A DNA stretch of 64,000 nt, taken from Berkiella_A sp964633725 (GTDB lineage: Bacteria > Pseudomonadota > Gammaproteobacteria > Berkiellales > Berkiellaceae). How positions within the stretch are numbered: the first letter of the stretch is position 1; every line of letters begins with the position of its first letter. Below the pieces are notes generated by a model, which saw only the letters and a program-made list of their open reading frames with translations, made no database searches and was not told the DNA's origin. Both the position numbers and the translations under genes were made by a program. Where the stretch lies: contig CAZWHY010000011.1 in NCBI GenBank assembly GCA_964633725.1, positions 16,250 through 80,249 of the forward strand, given 5' to 3'. This document shows positions 26,898-34,552 of this stretch, one piece after another.

Positions 26898-28998
26898 CGT
26901 GCATATCGTGTTGATTTTTAACCCGCATAATCTCGTTATGGTATCGCCCGATACAAACAAAATAAAATAATTTATGTAAACTCATTAAGGCTCGCCAAGA
27001 GAATACCGTATCTCTTTGATCAACACCTGATGGCTCGTAAAAGTAATGACCTAGCAAGCCGGTCAATTGAGATAATGGCATTAGCAATAATACTAAAAAA
27101 TTATGTTGGTGAACCGCAAGCAAGGCAATAGCATACATCATAATAAAAGCAATAAAATGTAAAGCAATATTGGTTTTATGTTGATGCTTTAAGACAAAAA
27201 TATCCCAATAGTTATCTAGTCTATGACCCAGTGTTTCAGCATTAATACGGTTCCTATAACGCTGGTAGCTTTGTTTTTGACTCATAATAGGTAAACTTGG
27301 AGTAAAAACTTCACCTGTGGATTTTCTCTCCGGCTGATTCAGAGGCTGACCTTGTTTCGCTACTTTGATACCGGCAATGTAAACGGCTTCAACAGGCGAG
27401 TTATTATCATGTTTTACCATGCGCTCAGCATTGTTTAAGTTTGGATCTCTAAATAAATGCGCATCGGTCAACGGGGCTTGTAACTTTACGGGGTTTAAAA
27501 TAACCAAATCGGCTTTTGTGCCTACTTGAATGTAACCAGTATCTAAATTAAACCATTTGGCCGGCTCATAAGTAATACGCTTAATAGCAGACTCTACAGA
27601 GATAAATTGATTCTGTACGCTTTGTTTTATCAATGAGATAGCGCTGTCAAAATAGGCTAAATTTCTACAATGTGCCCCCGCATCACTGAATCCTGGTAGC
27701 ACAAAAGGGTGCTTCATAAGCTTATTTCGTATCGCTTCTCGATGATTGGCGCCTGTGTGCTTCCAGCGTATATTTAGATCATACTCTTCTAGAATAGCAA
27801 TAAAAAAATCTAAGGGGTTTTGTTTTTGTCCATTCGCAATTTTAGCAATACTTTTATTTAGCCACTTTTTATTAGGGGCTTCTACTATATACATTTTATT
27901 CAGATTTCCACCAAAGGTTCTGCTTTTTAAGTTCAACCAATCTTTTTTGAACTTTGCTTTGAATCCTGATTTTTGCCAAAGCGCTTGGCGTTCTTTTGTT
28001 GTTTTGAGATTGTTGAGCAGATAACCCGATTCAAATTCTTCAAATAGTGGTGTAATCGGACCATCAGAGTAAATGGTAAAAGGCTCAGGAATGGTTTGAA
28101 ATCGTATATTTGCCCCCAAGACTCGATTACAAATACTGGCAAATAATGTTGCGGAGCGCCAGGCTAATGGATCGATAGTCATATCCATTGCAGATAAAAT
28201 AGTGCATCGTAATGGTGCCCGGATGACGCCATAGCTTAATCGAACGATATTAAATATAGAGTGCCATAATTTTTTAGGATTAGGGGTTAGCTGGAACACA
28301 GCATCTCGCTCTCTGCACAGGTTTGCTAGAGCAGCATACTCTTTATAGTTTGCATGATGTGAAGGTAAAGCCCTACCACAAAATTCGCCAGTGGTTCGAT
28401 GCCAATGTACCATATCAATAGAAATGCCAATACAACCTGCATCAAGCGCTTCTGAAGCAAGTGTAACCATAGTTTGAATTTCTGCCTTAGTGGCAGTATT
28501 GTGTAAGCTTTGTTTTAGCCCCATGACCTCGGCTCTCATGGCGCTGTGCCCAGCTAATAAAGCAACATTAGGTCCTAAGTGTAAAGTTTTTAAATACGCA
28601 ATATAAGTGTGTGTGTTTGGCCACTTGGTGGCGTTTTTTTGCCATAACGCAATAAGCTCTGGCATGGTTTCTACACGCTCAAATAAGTCTGCATTAACTA
28701 CTGGATCGCCGATATTAAGAGATAAGCTACAATTCCCCATGATAATACTAGTGACACCATGGCGCACAGATTCACTTAAGCCGGGATTGATTTCAACTTC
28801 TGCATCATAATGGGTATGGATATCAACAAAGCCTGGACAGATCCAAAGATTTTTTGCATTAACAGTAGTATGTGCAGGCTCAGAGATATTTTGAGCAACT
28901 TTAATGATTTTGCCATTTTGAATGGCAATATCTGCATGAAAGGGCGGGTTACCTTTGCCATCATAGACTAGCCCTCCATGCAGTATTGTGTCAAACAT
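26881..28998 (-). CDS. N-acyl-D-amino-acid-deacylase-like amidohydrolase fused to an Mpo1/DUF962-like membrane domain
   Basis: A 705-residue two-part protein. Residues 1 to about 570 form a metal-dependent amidohydrolase of the D-aminoacylase type, with HTH in CPGFVDIHTHYDAEV, the metal Cys region IIMGNCSLS and the active-site Asp in PGFSDAGAH. Such enzymes cleave N-acyl amino acids. Residues from about 580 to 705 match the DUF962/Mpo1 family: HKTNIALHF, GHYFYEP and FSWRALMSLHKLF, with several membrane helices. Yeast Mpo1 is an Fe(II) dioxygenase that removes one carbon from 2-hydroxy fatty acids. A frameless join such as this is unusual. It is the first gene of the reverse operon; the Mpo1 part is seen by motif only. 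Confidence 0.85.
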   Translation of the reverse strand: MFDTILHGGLVYDGKGNPPFHADIAIQNGKIIKVAQNISEPAHTTVNAKNLWICPGFVDIHTHYDAEVEINPGLSESVRHGVTSIIMGNCSLSLNIGDPVVNADLFERVETMPELIALWQKNATKWPNTHTYIAYLKTLHLGPNVALLAGHSAMRAEVMGLKQSLHNTATKAEIQTMVTLASEALDAGCIGISIDMVHWHRTTGEFCGRALPSHHANYKEYAALANLCRERDAVFQLTPNPKKLWHSIFNIVRLSYGVIRAPLRCTILSAMDMTIDPLAWRSATLFASICNRVLGANIRFQTIPEPFTIYSDGPITPLFEEFESGYLLNNLKTTKERQALWQKSGFKAKFKKDWLNLKSRTFGGNLNKMYIVEAPNKKWLNKSIAKIANGQKQNPLDFFIAILEEYDLNIRWKHTGANHREAIRNKLMKHPFVLPGFSDAGAHCRNLAYFDSAISLIKQSVQNQFISVESAIKRITYEPAKWFNLDTGYIQVGTKADLVILNPVKLQAPLTDAHLFRDPNLNNAERMVKHDNNSPVEAVYIAGIKVAKQGQPLNQPERKSTGEVFTPSLPIMSQKQSYQRYRNRINAETLGHRLDNYWDIFVLKHQHKTNIALHFIAFIMMYAIALLAVHQHNFLVLLLMPLSQLTGLLGHYFYEPSGVDQRDTVFSWRALMSLHKLFYFVCIGRYHNEIMRVKNQHDMHDEVIT

Positions 28999-29008
28999 GT
29001 TTTAGTGC

Positions 29009-29599
29009 TTATTTTTTACTTCTAAATAGTCTCATTAGGATAAAGCCAAGCAACAGACCTGCAGCAGCGCCTATCAATGCCACTTTCATCATTTGGGCTT
29101 TCACAGCATCTAACACGGGGTTATCTAGAATGCTACCAGAAAAATGTATAGACATGAGCTTCCATTGGTTATCTACTTTGTGTACAACAGCCGTCCAGCG
29201 TGTTTGCATGCTTCTCACATCACCATCTGTAAAGTAATAAGTTTCTTCTGCTGTGCCATCGACAACCCCAGCATTATCACTCAGAAAAATAGTTTTATCA
29301 TCGGCTGTTGGTTTGATCGCCATCTTAGTTAAAATAGCTTTGTCGCCTTTGAATGTTTTATGCCAGTAATCTTTAAACTCGCTTAGGGAAGAAAACTTAC
29401 TGTTATCAAGTGTAATCAAGCTAAAATGCTCATCAAGATAGGGCTTTACTTGATCAAATTCCCCTTCATTCATTGCTGTTGTGCATTTTTGCATTAAAGT
29501 ACGTAGTGCTTCATGATCCTTTTCTGTGCCATAAGCAAATAGTGAGGCTGAACTAAATACAAACAATATACAAAATATAGACGCAATCCAATTTCGCAT
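29009..29599 (-). CDS. Exported NTF2/SnoaL-like protein with C-terminal membrane anchor
   Basis: A 196-residue protein: an N-terminal signal peptide (WIASIFCILFVFSSASLFAYG), an NTF2-like cone-shaped domain of the DUF4440/SnoaL type (about residues 25-160; RWTAVVHKVDNQWKLMSIHFS is typical), and a C-terminal helix followed by RLFRSKK that should anchor it in the inner membrane with the domain in the periplasm. NTF2-like domains bind or convert small hydrophobic molecules, but many have no known ligand. The ATG at 29599 follows a good AAGGAAG ribosome site. It lies only ten bases ahead of the amidohydrolase gene on the same strand, so it may be the first gene of the reverse operon. Confidence 0.8.
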   Translation of the reverse strand: MRNWIASIFCILFVFSSASLFAYGTEKDHEALRTLMQKCTTAMNEGEFDQVKPYLDEHFSLITLDNSKFSSLSEFKDYWHKTFKGDKAILTKMAIKPTADDKTIFLSDNAGVVDGTAEETYYFTDGDVRSMQTRWTAVVHKVDNQWKLMSIHFSGSILDNPVLDAVKAQMMKVALIGAAAGLLLGFILMRLFRSKK

Positions 29600-29758
29600 T
29601 TTAACTTCCTTATATTAATTATTTTTATTTTTCACACGGCTTTTTCTTGACAAGGGTGTGATTTGGAGGTCAAATTAAACCACAAATTTGAGTTTGTATC
29701 TATATTATCTTCGTAGTACATTTTTCTGCAAAAAACATCCTATATGAAAGTTATTAAC

Positions 29759-30114
29759 ATGCCATATTATAATCACCATTCTCAGCCAGTTCATGAGCAT
29801 CCTATTTTTAATAATTGGGATATCATTACCAAAGGCTGGTGCAGCGCCTTGAGCAATCGACACGAGTCAAAATCGTAAAGGTATATTAGGATTTATGAAA
29901 TCAAAATTTCTTTTATTTTTTAAAAGAAGAAGATGGCCAAATTTATGAAAACATTCAATTTAATACCAAACGTTTTTTAAAAATTGATCAACCGATTGCA
30001 AAATATGTTGCCTACATTAATCGATTGCAACCCTCAAAGTGGTCTCATAAAAAAGTGGATGGCTTACAACAAGCAAGCACGAAAAAAATTTCGCGCCTGA
30101 ATATTGCGACATAA
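29759..30114 (+). pseudogene. Remnant of a Rieske oxygenase
   Basis: Two pieces of one decayed gene. The first (29759-29878, 39 codons) reads like a Rieske-oxygenase N-terminus (IFNNWDIITKGWCSALSNR) and then stops. The second is open from about 29899 to the stop at 30114 and ends with DGQIYENIQFNTKRF and LKIDQPIAKYVAYINRLQ. That aligns along its length with the C-terminus of the Rieske oxygenase at 24498-25583 (DTKVFQKIIFNFKN and following, ending near a shared Trp). The cluster-binding and iron-binding core, roughly 250 codons, is missing. It is on the strand opposite to the reverse operon. It implies a third oxygenase once stood here. Confidence 0.7.
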
Positions 30115-30127
30115 ATAATATTTCGAA

Positions 30128-30322
30128 TTATATTAAATAATTTTGACTTAAGCGAGCTAAGAATTGCTCTTCAGGCGATAGTGGAACCATTACACATGGA
30201 GCAAGCCCAGAAATACCGTGATAGTCACGATAATTCATGTAAGCTTGGCCATTATCGTCATACCAGAGGTCTCCTGAAGCACCAGAAACTTGTTCTATTT
30301 CATTATTCATTAGTTCTTTCAT
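30128..30322 (-). CDS. Small peptide with double-glycine-type leader, bacteriocin-like precursor
   Basis: A 64-residue peptide. The first 15 residues (MKELMNNEIEQVSGA) fit the leader of class II bacteriocins and related peptides: hydrophobic and acidic positions in E-L-x-x-x-E-I-x-x-V, then a Gly-Ala pair where C39-peptidase ABC exporters cut. The remaining 49 residues are polar and aromatic (SGDLWYDDNGQAYMNYRDY) with a single Cys (APCVMVPL). The start has a GGAGAA ribosome site, and a TTGACA / TAACAT promoter with a 17-base spacer lies about 40 bases upstream. No exporter, immunity or modifying gene is visible beside it. It may be a RiPP precursor or a secreted signal; the activity is unknown. 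Confidence 0.7.
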   Translation of the reverse strand: MKELMNNEIEQVSGASGDLWYDDNGQAYMNYRDYHGISGLAPCVMVPLSPEEQFLARLSQNYLI

Positions 30323-30365
30323 AAGTTATGTTCTCCACATAAGGTTTTCGTTAATTTATGCGGGT

Positions 30366-30394
30366 ATGTTAACTGGCTCATAATTGTTTGTCAA
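30366..30394 (-). promoter_or_regulatory. Sigma-70-type promoter of the leader-peptide gene
   Basis: On the reverse strand TTGACA (30389-30394) and TAACAT (30366-30371) are separated by 17 bases. The -35 is consensus and the -10 differs at two positions. The start of transcription would fall near 30359, about 37 bases before the ATG at 30322. This is one of the best promoter matches in the window. Confidence 0.75.
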
Positions 30395-30454
30395 ACTTTT
30401 TTTGTGCTTTGGTTGTTTTGACGTATCTTATTGTTTTACATGAGATTTAGCGAG

Positions 30455-30482
30455 TTGAATTAAATTAAAATTTGGTTATAAT
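30455..30482 (+). promoter_or_regulatory. Possible sigma-70 promoter ahead of the 30698 gene
   Basis: TTGAAT (30455-30460) and TATAAT (30477-30482) with a 16-base spacer on the forward strand. It would give a leader of about 210 bases before the ATG at 30698, which is long. The rest of the 30323-30697 gap shows no gene, and no riboswitch that I can recognise. Confidence 0.45.
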
Positions 30483-30697
30483 ACACGGAAATATAACGAA
30501 ATTATTTAACTAAGTATTTTTTTCAGGCGATCTAGCCTCAATACGAAAAACCTAATTCGCCTATATTACCCTATGGATTAAGCATTTCTGCAAAATATTC
30601 CATCATATTTCCTGTAGTACACCACTAGATAGGCTGGCTTCGATTATCGTTTATTTCAGATATTGTAATAGCATAACTTGCAAAATTAGAGCAGATT

Positions 30698-31996
30698 ATG
30701 ACTAACTTAAAAAAATGTGCTGAAGATCACTTTACAGTAATTTATCCGTATATCAAACAAATTTGCTTTAATGCTGAGCAAGAAGAGTGGCTTCTAAGTT
30801 TTTATTACGATGAAATATTGCCCTACGCCAAGAATATTATTGAGGAAAAATTCATTGCAAAGCAAAATATTACGATGCAAGGCTTACAATTTTTCTATAT
30901 AAAACAATTTTTTGACTTTGAAAGCCGTACAGTGGATGAGCTGGCAGATGAAGCCGTTTATTTGCATAATGGTTTAAATGAAATTGATCTATTATTGCGC
31001 AAATTCCAAAATGCATATTATTCAAATGTTTGGAACAAAAAACCAGGTTTCTCCCCAGAGTCTTTTTATTCTGAGCAATACCCGATAGGCATACGAAAAT
31101 TATTAAAATTGTCGGCACTCTTTTGGATGATGGCAGAATTAGAAAAATCCTTGCAATCTGAACCCAACAATAAGAGCTTGTTAGAGTATGAAAAATGGGT
31201 GAAGCGACGGTTTGTGATCCATAGCAATAATACCAATACGTTTTATAAGCGAATGATTTTAGAGTCGTTTCAACCAGATTTATTTTGGTATTTCTTGAAT
31301 GGTAGTGACAGGTTTTTTACATTTTTTCAGATGGAGAAAATACGGTTCAAAAAAACTTGGAGAAATCTAAAGCAATCACTACACTATTTTTTAGATGAGA
31401 AACTAGATGTGCACAAAGTATTTGTAGATTTTCCTGTTGCAACAGCACAGTTTAGTTTTAATATGCTATTTTTTATTTTATTGCCATATCGATTCTTGAG
31501 AACACTAACGAATGAGCTGTTTTATCATATTAAATCACCTGTGGTAGGTTTAATAGAAAGGCTCAATCCCAGATATAAATTAAACACCAGTAGTCATTTA
31601 TTATATCTATTATTTTTAGGATTGATCTATGGTTCGTTACTGACCATATTGGGCTTGCCCTTATTGCCCGTGCCTATTTCTTGGTTGCCCAATATATTGA
31701 TGTCTCCCATGGCGGCTATTGTACCATTGAGCTATTTATTTTTTGTACCCTGTGCCGCTTTGGTCAAAAATTTCTATCATCGGTTTATACCTCAAAAATC
31801 AGATTCTGATGCGCTGGATAATTTAGATTGTATAAATAAAATAGATTCGTTAGCAGATTTATTGGTACCTGAATCAGAGTTATCATTACTGTATCGTTAT
31901 AAAAATGAATCTCAGATTCAGCTTCATTCTTCACATTCTAGCGATGATGCGTCAGATATTGATCATATTAATACAGTGCAGTTTGGTTTGCGCTAG
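30698..31996 (+). CDS. Uncharacterised membrane protein, likely paralogue of the 14086-15705 product
   Basis: A 432-residue protein of no family I can name. The N-terminal 240 residues are soluble, helical and rich in aromatic residues. A membrane core follows at about 245-360 (FSFNMLFFILLPYRFL, LLYLLFLGLIYGSLLTILGLPLL, MAAIVPLSYLFFVPCAALV), and a Ser/Asp-rich tail ends the protein. The opening pattern W-L-L-x-F-Y-Y-x-x-I-L-P, then IEEKF, is shared with the protein at 14086-15705, which has the same plan. No signal peptide is present. The long leader and AT-rich upstream region suggest separate regulation. It ends 12 bases from the convergent alcohol dehydrogenase gene. Confidence 0.75.
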   Translation: MTNLKKCAEDHFTVIYPYIKQICFNAEQEEWLLSFYYDEILPYAKNIIEEKFIAKQNITMQGLQFFYIKQFFDFESRTVDELADEAVYLHNGLNEIDLLLRKFQNAYYSNVWNKKPGFSPESFYSEQYPIGIRKLLKLSALFWMMAELEKSLQSEPNNKSLLEYEKWVKRRFVIHSNNTNTFYKRMILESFQPDLFWYFLNGSDRFFTFFQMEKIRFKKTWRNLKQSLHYFLDEKLDVHKVFVDFPVATAQFSFNMLFFILLPYRFLRTLTNELFYHIKSPVVGLIERLNPRYKLNTSSHLLYLLFLGLIYGSLLTILGLPLLPVPISWLPNILMSPMAAIVPLSYLFFVPCAALVKNFYHRFIPQKSDSDALDNLDCINKIDSLADLLVPESELSLLYRYKNESQIQLHSSHSSDDASDIDHINTVQFGLR

Positions 31997-32008
31997 TGGC
32001 CTAAGTTA

Positions 32009-33166
32009 TTACATGCCCATTCCTAATGCTTTATCTAAAATGAGCTTCAAATTGTGCTGTTGTAGTTTAATAGGATTGCCACTACAGGCAGGATCAGATA
32101 GTGCGAGCTGAATCAAATTTGGGTGATAGTCGTGCGTCATACCTAATTCAGATAAAGTATTAGGAATATCAAGTTGTTTTCTTAAATCCTGTACCCAAGT
32201 CAATATAGATTTCCCCTCATTAGTTTTAAGTCCTAAAAATCTCTCTAAGCGAGATAGCTTCTCGATTAAAACGGGATAATTAAATTCTAAGACATAGGGC
32301 ATTAATATAGCATTGAGCAAGCCGTGATGATAGTCATACAATGCACCAATCGCATGCGCTAATGCATGCATTCCCCCTAGGCCTTTTTGAAATGCGATTG
32401 CCCCCATTTGAGAGGCTGCTAACATGCTGCTACGTGCTTCTATATTGTGACCATTTTGATATGCTTGTATTAAATTATTTTTTATTTGACGCATACCTTC
32501 TAGGGCAATACCTTCTGCACTGGGGTGAAAGCTCGGTGTACAATAAGCTTCTAAGCAGTGAGAGAGTGCATCCATACCTGTGGCCGCTGTGAGTGTTGCC
32601 GGGAGTGGCAGTGTGAGTTTTGGATCGGCTAAAACAGCTGTGGGGAGCAAATTGGGGTGGAATATAATCATTTTTCGATTTTGTTGTGTGTCATGTATCA
32701 CCGCTGTTCTGCCCACTTCTGCACCTGTACCAGCGGTTGTTGGAATCGCAATAATGGGCGGAATAATATGTGTTGCTTTTTTATGATTGTCCCTCACATC
32801 TTCTAGTTCTGACAGTGTAAAGCTATGATTAACTAATAAAGCAATTGCTTTGCCCACATCAATAGGGCTGCCACCCCCTAATGCGATAATGCCATCACAA
32901 TTTTTCTCTAAAAACTGAGCCTTCCCGGCTTGCACTTGAACATCTGTGGGGTTGGATTTTATCTCGCTAAAAACGCTCACCAAGATATTTTGCTTTTTAA
33001 GGTTTTGAATAATACCTTGTGCCATACTACTTTTGGCTAAAAATGGATCGGTGACCAATAATGGTTTTTGCAGGTTATGCTGTTTGCAAATATTGGGCAA
33101 TTGATGAACGGCATCACAACCAAATAATATCTGGGTTGGGAAACTCCAAGCCTGTAATTGATTCAT
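32009..33166 (-). CDS. Iron-containing alcohol dehydrogenase
   Basis: A 385-residue member of the group III (iron-activated) alcohol dehydrogenases, which interconvert alcohols and aldehydes with NAD(P). It shows the nucleotide loop GGGSPIDVGKAIAL, the TTAGTGAEVGRTAVI segment and the metal-binding His residues in LSHCLEAYC, GGMHALAHAIG and YHHGLLNA. It overlaps the aldehyde dehydrogenase gene by four bases and stands third in an operon with that gene and a glutamine-synthetase-like ligase. This suggests oxidation of an amino alcohol or of its gamma-glutamyl amide (inference). The length and metal ligands are normal, so it is likely active. Confidence 0.92.
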   Translation of the reverse strand: MNQLQAWSFPTQILFGCDAVHQLPNICKQHNLQKPLLVTDPFLAKSSMAQGIIQNLKKQNILVSVFSEIKSNPTDVQVQAGKAQFLEKNCDGIIALGGGSPIDVGKAIALLVNHSFTLSELEDVRDNHKKATHIIPPIIAIPTTAGTGAEVGRTAVIHDTQQNRKMIIFHPNLLPTAVLADPKLTLPLPATLTAATGMDALSHCLEAYCTPSFHPSAEGIALEGMRQIKNNLIQAYQNGHNIEARSSMLAASQMGAIAFQKGLGGMHALAHAIGALYDYHHGLLNAILMPYVLEFNYPVLIEKLSRLERFLGLKTNEGKSILTWVQDLRKQLDIPNTLSELGMTHDYHPNLIQLALSDPACSGNPIKLQQHNLKLILDKALGMGM

Positions 33167-34551
33167 AAACCGCTCCTGCGAATATGATAAGATTTGGGGC
33201 GTGTGAGATTCTGAAAACCTAATTCGGATAAGCTACAACCTGTACCAGACAATTTTAATCCTGCCCAAGCCAGAGCCGGATCAAGATAATCGCAGCGATT
33301 GACAAATACGGTTCCTGCTTGGATGTCTTGCGCTAATATATAAGATGACTCTAGGTTTTCGCTCCAGATAGAGGCGGTTAAGCCAAATTGGCTGTCATTG
33401 ATTCGTTTTACCGCCTCTTGATCAGATTGGACAGATTGAATTTTAACCACTGGGCCAAATATCTCTTGATGCATGATATCCATACTATGATCGACTTGAG
33501 TCAGTATTTTGGGTGTCAGATAATTATTATCGAAAACTTGTTTTGCATTGTCGGTACCATATACTAATTCGGCGCCTTGTTGGCAGGCATGCGTAATTTG
33601 TTCTTGGATTGTCTGAGCGGCTTGTAAACTGACCACAGGACCCAATGTTGTTGTATTGTCTAGTGGAGAACCCAGTTTTAGTTTCTGTGCTTCTGAAATG
33701 TAATTTTCCAGGAAATTTTTATATTGTGATTGATGCACATAAATGCGTTTGACACCACAACAGGATTGTCCTGCATTAAAAAAGGCACCATCGCATAGGT
33801 TTATGGCGCTAAAACTTATATCAGCATCCGCTTTAACATAAGCGGCATCATGCCCGCCCAGCTCAAAATTGGTTAACATCGATTGTTGGCTAATAACAGA
33901 TTGTAAATATAGACCTGCTTTGACGGAGCCGGTGAAGCAAAGTGCTTGTATTTGACCGCTTTGTAATATTTTCTCACAAATATTGTGATCTATATTTAAA
34001 AACTGAAACAGTCCTTTGGGTAAATCACATTCCAAAAAAGCCTTGTATAGTATCTCAGCACAGAGTGCGGTTTGGGCAGCGTGCTTTAAAATAACAGCGT
34101 TGCCCGACAATAACGCTGGTATAATTGCATTAATGGCGGTTAAGAGTGGATAATTCCAAGGCGCAATATTCATCACAATGCCAACCGGCTCAAAATCTAT
34201 TTTGCGTGTTAACTGGGGACTTTTTTGAATGGTTTTTGAGCATAAAGCTTGTTCAGATATCCGAATCATATATTCTGTACGCTCTGCCACGCCACGCAAC
34301 TCACCGGCTGTCTGCTGGATGGGTCTGCCCATTTGCCAAGTAATCGCTCGTGATATGTTATCTTTGTTTTGATTGAGCGCTATGCAAAAATGGTTTAGTT
34401 TTTGAATACGCTCATTTAAGGGGCTAGATTGCCATATTTTTTGCGCAGATTCAGCCTCGGTCAAAGCCTGTTGGATTTGATTGGTATTATGATAAGCAAT
34501 CGTCGCATAGATAGATTGGTCCACTGGGCTAATAATCTTAAATTCATGCAT
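33163..34551 (-). CDS. NAD(P)-dependent aldehyde dehydrogenase
   Basis: A 462-residue aldehyde dehydrogenase with MNIAPWNYPLLTAINAIIPAL, the glutamate in NFELGGHDAAYV and the active-site Cys in FFNAGQSCCGVKRI. It is slightly shorter than the usual 480-500 residues. It resembles the succinate-semialdehyde and aminobutyraldehyde dehydrogenase branch. It lies one base after the ligase gene and overlaps the alcohol dehydrogenase by four. In the known gamma-glutamyl pathways (putrescine PuuABC, or ethanolamine in actinomycetes) an enzyme of this type oxidises the gamma-glutamylated aldehyde to an acid. The substrate is not fixed by the sequence. Confidence 0.92.
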   Translation of the reverse strand: MHEFKIISPVDQSIYATIAYHNTNQIQQALTEAESAQKIWQSSPLNERIQKLNHFCIALNQNKDNISRAITWQMGRPIQQTAGELRGVAERTEYMIRISEQALCSKTIQKSPQLTRKIDFEPVGIVMNIAPWNYPLLTAINAIIPALLSGNAVILKHAAQTALCAEILYKAFLECDLPKGLFQFLNIDHNICEKILQSGQIQALCFTGSVKAGLYLQSVISQQSMLTNFELGGHDAAYVKADADISFSAINLCDGAFFNAGQSCCGVKRIYVHQSQYKNFLENYISEAQKLKLGSPLDNTTTLGPVVSLQAAQTIQEQITHACQQGAELVYGTDNAKQVFDNNYLTPKILTQVDHSMDIMHQEIFGPVVKIQSVQSDQEAVKRINDSQFGLTASIWSENLESSYILAQDIQAGTVFVNRCDYLDPALAWAGLKLSGTGCSLSELGFQNLTRPKSYHIRRSGL

Positions 34552-34552
34552 T

